Assembly (NCBI GenBank): GCA_028292145.1
Contig: JAQGMX010000332.1
Coordinates: forward strand, 1-10,160
Source: Variovorax sp.
Lineage (GTDB): Bacteria; Pseudomonadota; Gammaproteobacteria; Burkholderiales; Burkholderiaceae_C
Length of the DNA stretch: 10,160 bases
Reading direction: 5' to 3'
The notes beneath the pieces are model-generated. The model had not been told where the DNA came from. It did not search any database and saw nothing but the letters and a program-made list of their open reading frames with translations. Of this stretch, positions 6,301-10,160 are shown piece by piece. A program made the translations under genes and the position numbers. Positions within the stretch are counted from its first letter, which is position 1, and every line of letters begins with the position of its first letter.

Positions 6301-8355
6301 ATGGAATTTCACCACCAGCGGCACGATCAGCAGCGCGACGATGTTGATGATCTTGATCAGCGGATTCACGGCCGGGCCGGCAGTGTCCTTGTAGGGGTCG
6401 CCGACCGTGTCGCCGGTGACTGCGGCCTTGTGCGCTTCCGAGCCCTTGCCGCCATGGTGGCCGTCCTCGATGTATTTCTTGGCGTTGTCCCAAGCGCCGC
6501 CTCCGGTGCACATGCTGATCGCCACGAACAGCCCGGTGACGATGGTGCCCATCAGCAGGCCGCCCAGCGCCTTCGGGCCGAGCAGCAACCCGACCGCGAT
6601 CGGTACCACCACCGGCAAAAGTGACGGAATCATCATTTCCTTGATGGCAGCGCCGGTCAGCATCGAGACCGCCTTGCCGTATTCGGGCTTGGCCGTACCT
6701 TCCATAATTCCCGGGATCTCGCGGAACTGGCGCCGCACTTCCTCCACCACCGCACCCGCCGCGCGTCCGACCGCTTCCATCGCCATCGCGCCGAACAGGT
6801 ACGGGATCAGCCCGCCGATGAAGAGCCCGACGATCACCATCGGGTCGCTCAGGTTGAAGGTGATCGCCTGGCCGTACGTTTCCAGCTTATGCGTGTAGTC
6901 GGCGAACAGCACGAGCGACGCCAGGCCCGCGGAGCCGATGGCATAGCCCTTGGTCACGGCCTTCGTCGTGTTGCCGACGGCGTCCAGCGGATCGGTGACG
7001 GCGCGCACGCTCGGCGGCAATTCGGCCATTTCGGCGATGCCGCCGGCGTTGTCGGTGATCGGGCCATAGGCGTCGAGCGCGACCACGATGCCGGCCATGC
7101 TCAGCATCGACGTCGCCGCGATCGCGATGCCGTAGAGCCCGGCCAGCGAATAGGAAGCCAGTATTGCGATGCAGACGAAGATCACCGGCCATGCGGTCGA
7201 GCGCATCGACACACCCAGCCCCGCGATGATGTTGGTGCCGTGCCCGGTGGTCGACGCCCGCGCGATGTGCTGCACCGGCTTGTACTGCGTGCCGGTGTAG
7301 TACTCGGTGATCCAGACCAGCGCAGCCGTCAGCGCCAGGCCGACGAAACAGGCGCCGAAAAGCTTGAGCGCGCTGCCCGTCGGCGCGATGGCGTTGTCGG
7401 GAATCAGCCACGCCGTGACGAACCAGAAGGCGATCAGCGACAGCGCACCCGCCACCGCCAGCCCCTTGTAGAGCGCCGGCATCACGTTGACCATGCCCGG
7501 CGACGCCTTGACGAAGAAACAGCCGACGATCGACGCGACGATCGAAACGCCGCCAAGTGCCAGCGGATACAACACGGCGTTGACCGGCGCTGCCGTCACC
7601 ATCAGCGCGCCGAGCACCATGGTCGCGATCAGCGTGACGGCGTAGGTTTCGAACAGGTCGGCCGCCATGCCGGCGCAGTCGCCGACGTTGTCGCCCACGT
7701 TGTCGGCGATCACGGCCGGGTTGCGGGGGTCGTCTTCGGGGATGCCGGCCTCGACCTTGCCGACCAGGTCCGCGCCGACGTCCGCGCCTTTGGTGAAAAT
7801 GCCGCCGCCCAGCCGCGCGAAGATCGAGATCAGCGACGAGCCGAAGGCGAAGCCGATCAGCGGATTCAGTACCGTCGCAAGCGGCACGCCGGGTGCCGCG
7901 TTGCGCGCGAGGAACCAGAAAAGCCCCGAAACGCCCAGCAGACCCAGCCCGACGACCAGCATGCCGGTGATCGCGCCGCCGCGAAACGCCACGTCCAGCG
8001 CCGGGCCTATGCCCTGGGTCGCCGCCTGCGCCGTGCGCACATTGGCCCGCACCGAGACGTTCATGCCGATGAAACCGCAGGCGCCCGACAGCACCGCGCC
8101 GATGACGAATCCGACGGCGGTGGTCAGATCGAGGAAGAGACCGATCAGCACCGCCAGCACAATGCCGACGACCGCGATCGCGCGGTACTGCTTGGCCAGG
8201 TAGGCGGCTGCGCCTTGCTGGATCGCGTGGGCGATTTCCTGCATTCGCGCGTTGCCGGGGTCTTTGGCGAGGATCCAGCTGCGGGCCCAGATGCCGTAGC
8301 CGACGGCGATGAGGCCGCAGACCATGGCGAGGACGAGAGGGGTGTTGCCGATCAT
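6292..8355 (-). CDS. hppA: Membrane proton-pumping pyrophosphatase, K+-independent type
   Basis: This integral membrane enzyme couples pyrophosphate hydrolysis to proton export. The 687-residue length and the many hydrophobic segments (about 15-17 by eye) match bacterial H+-PPases. The substrate and metal-binding core is complete: DVGADLVGKVEAGIPEDD begins at residue 192 and continues through NPAVIADNVGDNVGD to about 226. DNAGGIAEM lies at 435-443 and GDTVGDPYKDTAGPAVN at 648-664. The GNTTKA motif at 461-466 carries Lys where K+-dependent enzymes have Ala; by established family rules this marks a K+-independent H+ pump, not a Na+ pump. The ATG at 8353-8355 has a strong AGGAGAA Shine-Dalgarno (8363-8369, 7-base spacing). 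It is divergent from soluble ppa, with a structured leader between them. The pump would conserve energy from PPi made in biosynthesis, complementing the soluble enzyme. Confidence 0.97.
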   Translation of the reverse strand: MIGNTPLVLAMVCGLIAVGYGIWARSWILAKDPGNARMQEIAHAIQQGAAAYLAKQYRAIAVVGIVLAVLIGLFLDLTTAVGFVIGAVLSGACGFIGMNVSVRANVRTAQAATQGIGPALDVAFRGGAITGMLVVGLGLLGVSGLFWFLARNAAPGVPLATVLNPLIGFAFGSSLISIFARLGGGIFTKGADVGADLVGKVEAGIPEDDPRNPAVIADNVGDNVGDCAGMAADLFETYAVTLIATMVLGALMVTAAPVNAVLYPLALGGVSIVASIVGCFFVKASPGMVNVMPALYKGLAVAGALSLIAFWFVTAWLIPDNAIAPTGSALKLFGACFVGLALTAALVWITEYYTGTQYKPVQHIARASTTGHGTNIIAGLGVSMRSTAWPVIFVCIAILASYSLAGLYGIAIAATSMLSMAGIVVALDAYGPITDNAGGIAEMAELPPSVRAVTDPLDAVGNTTKAVTKGYAIGSAGLASLVLFADYTHKLETYGQAITFNLSDPMVIVGLFIGGLIPYLFGAMAMEAVGRAAGAVVEEVRRQFREIPGIMEGTAKPEYGKAVSMLTGAAIKEMMIPSLLPVVVPIAVGLLLGPKALGGLLMGTIVTGLFVAISMCTGGGAWDNAKKYIEDGHHGGKGSEAHKAAVTGDTVGDPYKDTAGPAVNPLIKIINIVALLIVPLVVKFHGG

Positions 8356-8373
8356 GCTTTGCTTCTCCTGTAG

Positions 8374-8446
8374 GTACGCAACGCGTACGGGTCATGGCTT
8401 CCGTCGCGTTGCTTCCTCGAAGCTTTCGACGAAAAACGACGAAAGC
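8374..8446 (-). promoter_or_regulatory. hppA 5' leader with nested, partly exclusive inverted repeats
   Basis: Four perfect inverted repeats lie in 73 bases upstream of the hppA Shine-Dalgarno. A: GCTTTCG (8422-8428) with CGAAAGC (8440-8446). B: GCTTC (8411-8415) with GAAGC (8419-8423). C: GCAACGCG (8378-8385) with CGCGTTGC (8405-8412). D: GTACGC (8374-8379) with GCGTAC (8383-8388). B conflicts with A and C, and C conflicts with D, so the sets A+C and B+D are alternative folds (A+D is also compatible). This layout resembles a conformational switch in an mRNA leader, but no known riboswitch class is recognised. Operator use at the DNA level is an alternative. Confidence 0.4.
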
Positions 8447-8466
8447 CGATTGGCCAACAAAGGCAA

Positions 8467-8495
8467 TTTACAGGCAAATGTCACAGTGCGGTCAA
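8467..8495 (-). promoter_or_regulatory. Candidate sigma70 promoter for hppA
   Basis: On the minus strand, TTGACC (8495 down to 8490; five of six matches to the -35 consensus) is followed after exactly 17 bases by TGTAAA (8472 down to 8467; four of six for -10). Transcription would start near 8460, giving a leader of about 105 bases that contains all of the inverted repeats at 8374-8446. I found no equally good promoter for ppa in the opposite direction. Confidence 0.5.
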
Positions 8496-8592
8496 TTCGC
8501 TGGACGCACGGAAAGTAAACTTCGGGTTTGTCCGAGCCCGCGTTTTCACGGGGGTTCGCTTTACTCGAACCTCAACTCCAGCGAAAAAAGTC

Positions 8593-9120
8593 ATGTCATT
8601 CGACAAAGTTTCCCCCGGCAAGAATCTCCCAGATTCGTTCAACGTGGTCATCGAGATCCCGATGAACTCCGATCCGATCAAGTACGAAGTGGACAAGGAA
8701 TCGGGCGCGCTCTTCGTCGATCGCTTCATGACCACCGCGATGTACTACCCGGCCAACTACGGTTACGTGCCGCAGACGCTCAGCGGCGACGGCGACCCGG
8801 TCGACGTGCTGGTAATCGCGCCGTACCCGCTGCTGCCGGGCGTCGTCGTCCCATGCCGCCCGCTCGGCATCCTGATGATGGAAGACGAAGCCGGCGTCGA
8901 CGGCAAGGTGCTTGCCGTGCCGACCACCAAGGTGCTGCCGATCTACAGCCACTGGAATTCGATCGACGACGTGAACCCGATGCGCCTGAAGGCCATCAGC
9001 CACTTCTTCGAGCACTACAAGGATCTGGAAGCCGGCAAGTGGGTGAAGATTCTCGGCTGGGAAGGCATCGACTCCGCCAAGAAGGAAATCATGGACGGCA
9101 TTGCCAATTACGGTAAGTAA
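8593..9120 (+). CDS. ppa: Soluble inorganic pyrophosphatase, family I
   Basis: This cytoplasmic enzyme hydrolyses pyrophosphate to two phosphates, pulling biosynthetic reactions forward. The 175-residue length matches E. coli Ppa. All active-site residues known from the E. coli enzyme have counterparts shifted by one: E21, K30, E32, R44, Y56, D66, D68 and D71 (in the signature DGDPVDVLV), D98 and D103 with K105 (EDEAGVDGK), and Y142-K143. It is therefore a complete Mg-dependent family I enzyme. The ATG at 8593 begins MSFDKVSPG, a typical N-terminus; the upstream Shine-Dalgarno is poor (AGCGAAAAAAGTC), unusual for what should be a highly expressed gene. The gene is divergent from the membrane pyrophosphatase hppA. 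A GC palindrome just after the stop may terminate it. Confidence 0.97.
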   Translation: MSFDKVSPGKNLPDSFNVVIEIPMNSDPIKYEVDKESGALFVDRFMTTAMYYPANYGYVPQTLSGDGDPVDVLVIAPYPLLPGVVVPCRPLGILMMEDEAGVDGKVLAVPTTKVLPIYSHWNSIDDVNPMRLKAISHFFEHYKDLEAGKWVKILGWEGIDSAKKEIMDGIANYGK

Positions 9121-9128
9121 TTGACAGG

Positions 9129-9147
9129 TGCGGCGCGCGCCGCATTT
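9129..9147 (+). terminator. Candidate terminator of ppa (16-bp perfect palindrome)
   Basis: TGCGGCGCGCGCCGCA (9129-9144) is a perfect palindrome starting 9 bases after the ppa stop. It can fold as a 6-bp GC stem with a 4-base loop and is followed by TTT (9145-9147), a short T-tract. The stem is strong and the position right, but the T-run is short, so termination may be partial. Confidence 0.45.
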
Positions 9148-9171
9148 CAGAGAATTCCGGGCTTCATTGTC

Positions 9172-9210
9172 GAAGCTGCGAAATAAGCTTCTTCACCTTC
9201 GATCCGAAGG
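9172..9210 (+). other. Two tandem small hairpins upstream of the 143-aa protein gene
   Basis: GAAGCT (9172-9177) pairs with AGCTTC (9186-9191), and CCTTCG (9196-9201) pairs with CGAAGG (9205-9210) around an ATC loop. Both stems are perfect 6-bp. They lie in the 112-base gap between ppa and the next gene, ending 22 bases before the preferred ATG at 9233. Leader structure or coincidence cannot be separated by eye. Confidence 0.3.
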
Positions 9211-9232
9211 CATGGAAACAACGGAATTCAGA

Positions 9233-9664
9233 ATGACAAATCCAGTGGCCAGCGGCCTGAAGACAACTCCGTCTGTTTCATCGGGCGTCGGCCTGAATTC
9301 AGCCGCCGATGCTGCAGAAGTCAGCAAGGCGCTGCCGAACTGGAATCGCGCCGCGGTGCAAACCGAGCCGCCTGGCACCGACGGCCAGCCGGCCCTCAAA
9401 GCCGGACCCGGTCCGCGTCCCGGTGGCTTGGACGGCGCCCCTGTCACGCCCCATGGCAGCGATCAATCCAAAAAGCCGCAAAGTGGGAAGCCCGTAGGTT
9501 CGCGCCTGAACCCGGCTGCGGTTGCCAACGCTGCGCGCCAAGCTGTCAATCAAAACCTGCTCAACAATAAATGGCGTGTATTTCTTCATCCAAAAACGTC
9601 GGTTGCCATGGCGATCTACGGATTCTTTTCGAACCTGATCAAAGGCAGGGGCAAGTCTGAATAA
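9233..9664 (+). CDS. Hypothetical Pro/Gly-rich protein (143 aa)
   Basis: I do not recognise this protein. The preferred ATG at 9233 has GGA at 9223-9225 upstream. An ATG at 9212 would add 7 residues but its GAAGG is only one base away, and the frame is open back to a GTG at 9128. Residues 1-44 are Ser/Thr/Ala-rich, 45-90 are Pro/Gly-rich and likely disordered (KAGPGPRPGG), and 95-143 look more ordered (AAVANAARQAVNQNLLNNK, then a hydrophobic SVAMAIYGFFSNLI and a basic tail). The hydrophobic stretch is about 14 residues, short for a membrane helix but suited to an amphipathic or membrane-associating helix. No classical signal peptide is present. The 3' part (9541-9600) is only about 38% GC by count, far below its neighbours, with AT-ending codons. 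This suggests a different origin or relaxed selection. A disordered N-terminus can occur in secreted effectors, but nothing here demonstrates that. Confidence 0.6.
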   Translation: MTNPVASGLKTTPSVSSGVGLNSAADAAEVSKALPNWNRAAVQTEPPGTDGQPALKAGPGPRPGGLDGAPVTPHGSDQSKKPQSGKPVGSRLNPAAVANAARQAVNQNLLNNKWRVFLHPKTSVAMAIYGFFSNLIKGRGKSE

Positions 9665-9672
9665 AGGGTTTG

Positions 9673-10160
9673 TCAGGGCGCTGGCTTGAACGGGCTGCGT
9701 TCATCGAGATGCGCCATGTAATTTTCGATTCCGGCGCCTTCACGCTCGAGAAAGCGCTCCACGGCGTCTGAAAAAGCCGGATGTGCCAGCCAGTGCGCGC
9801 TGGTCGTCTTGACCGGCATCAAGGCGCGCGCCATTTTGTGTTCGCCCTGCGCGCCACCTTCGAAGCGCTGCACGCCGTTGGCGATGCACCATTCGAGCGG
9901 CTGGTAGTAGCAGGCATCGAAATGTAAACAATCGACACGCTCCAGCGCACCCCAATATCGGCCGTAAGCCACCGGCGGCGCTTCGGGATCGCCGTCCGTC
10001 GACAGCGCGATCAGGCTCGCAGCGATCGGATGACCGTCGCGCTCGGCGATGAAAAGCAGCCAGGCTTCGGGCAGATCGGCTGCCATGCGCGCAAAAAAGT
10101 CGCGGCTCAGGTAAGGCGCGTTGCCGTGTTCGAGGTAGGTGCGCTCATAGCAGCGGTAGA
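9673..10160 (-). CDS. FemAB/GNAT-like protein of the DUF482 type (partial, N-terminus outside window)
   Basis: The C-terminal 161 residues of a larger protein are visible; the frame is open through the right edge, reading YERTYLEHGNAPYLSRDFF before the internal Met at 10086, so that Met is not the start. The text YGRYWGALERVDCLHFDACYYQ, EWCIANGVQRFEGGAQGEH and TTSAHWL matches, from memory, the hallmark C-terminal block of the DUF482 family (PF04339, FemAB-like fold of the GNAT superfamily), whose members are usually about 370-400 residues. Family members are annotated as peptidoglycan-related or as acyltransferases, but the reaction is not well established. It converges with the 143-residue protein gene, leaving 8 bases between them. 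No defect is seen in the visible part. Confidence 0.85.
   Translation of the reverse strand, partial: YRCYERTYLEHGNAPYLSRDFFARMAADLPEAWLLFIAERDGHPIAASLIALSTDGDPEAPPVAYGRYWGALERVDCLHFDACYYQPLEWCIANGVQRFEGGAQGEHKMARALMPVKTTSAHWLAHPAFSDAVERFLEREGAGIENYMAHLDERSPFKPAP

Noticed and set aside
6889..8373. Open frame of 494 codons antisense to hppA, with another minus-strand 502-codon frame at 6887-8395
   Set aside because: Both overlap a complete, motif-perfect hppA gene. Their translations are Arg/His/Asp/Gly-rich, typical of out-of-frame reading of GC-rich DNA, with no recognisable motif.
1..10160. CRISPR array, tRNA/rRNA genes, insertion sequences, prophage or toxin-antitoxin pairs
   Set aside because: No regularly spaced repeats, no tRNA-like cloverleaf, no transposase or integrase motif and no typical toxin-antitoxin gene pair was found on reading both strands.

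Overview
The window reads as chromosomal DNA of a GC-rich betaproteobacterium, most likely of the order Burkholderiales. This rests on the high GC (roughly 60-65% by eye), a tricarboxylate-transporter-type (Bug/TctC) periplasmic binding protein, the style of the pyrophosphatase and molybdenum-cofactor proteins, and Shine-Dalgarno-led, tightly packed genes. The species cannot be named from the sequence alone. Nothing points to a phage, plasmid, transposon, CRISPR array or RNA gene; most of the window is ordinary core and metabolic content.

Left part (1-4139, minus strand): an aldehyde dehydrogenase gene, then a molybdenum-cofactor cluster moaA-mobA-moeA. moaA and mobA are 7 bases apart, and mobA and moeA share an ATGA overlap. 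MoaA starts pterin synthesis from GTP, MoeA inserts molybdate into molybdopterin, and MobA attaches GMP to make the bis-MGD form. moeA runs off the left edge.

Middle (4275-6272, plus strand): a 78-residue cysteine-containing small protein, a 188-residue protein I do not recognise (probable GTG start), and a Bug/TctC solute-binding protein with no transporter membrane subunits beside it.

Right part (6292-10160): two pyrophosphate-hydrolysing enzymes are divergently transcribed from a 237-bp intergenic region. These are the membrane proton-pumping pyrophosphatase hppA (minus; K+-independent signature) and the soluble family I pyrophosphatase ppa (plus). The hppA leader has a good candidate sigma70 promoter and a run of perfect inverted repeats that can form two mutually exclusive sets of stems. 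ppa is followed by a 16-bp GC palindrome that may be a terminator. After it come an unrecognised Pro/Gly-rich 143-residue protein with an AT-rich 3' part, and the C-terminal part of a FemAB/GNAT-like (DUF482-type) protein running off the right edge.

The least ordinary items are the structured hppA leader between the two pyrophosphatase genes and the three small unrecognised proteins. I did not find a convincing undescribed multi-gene system.
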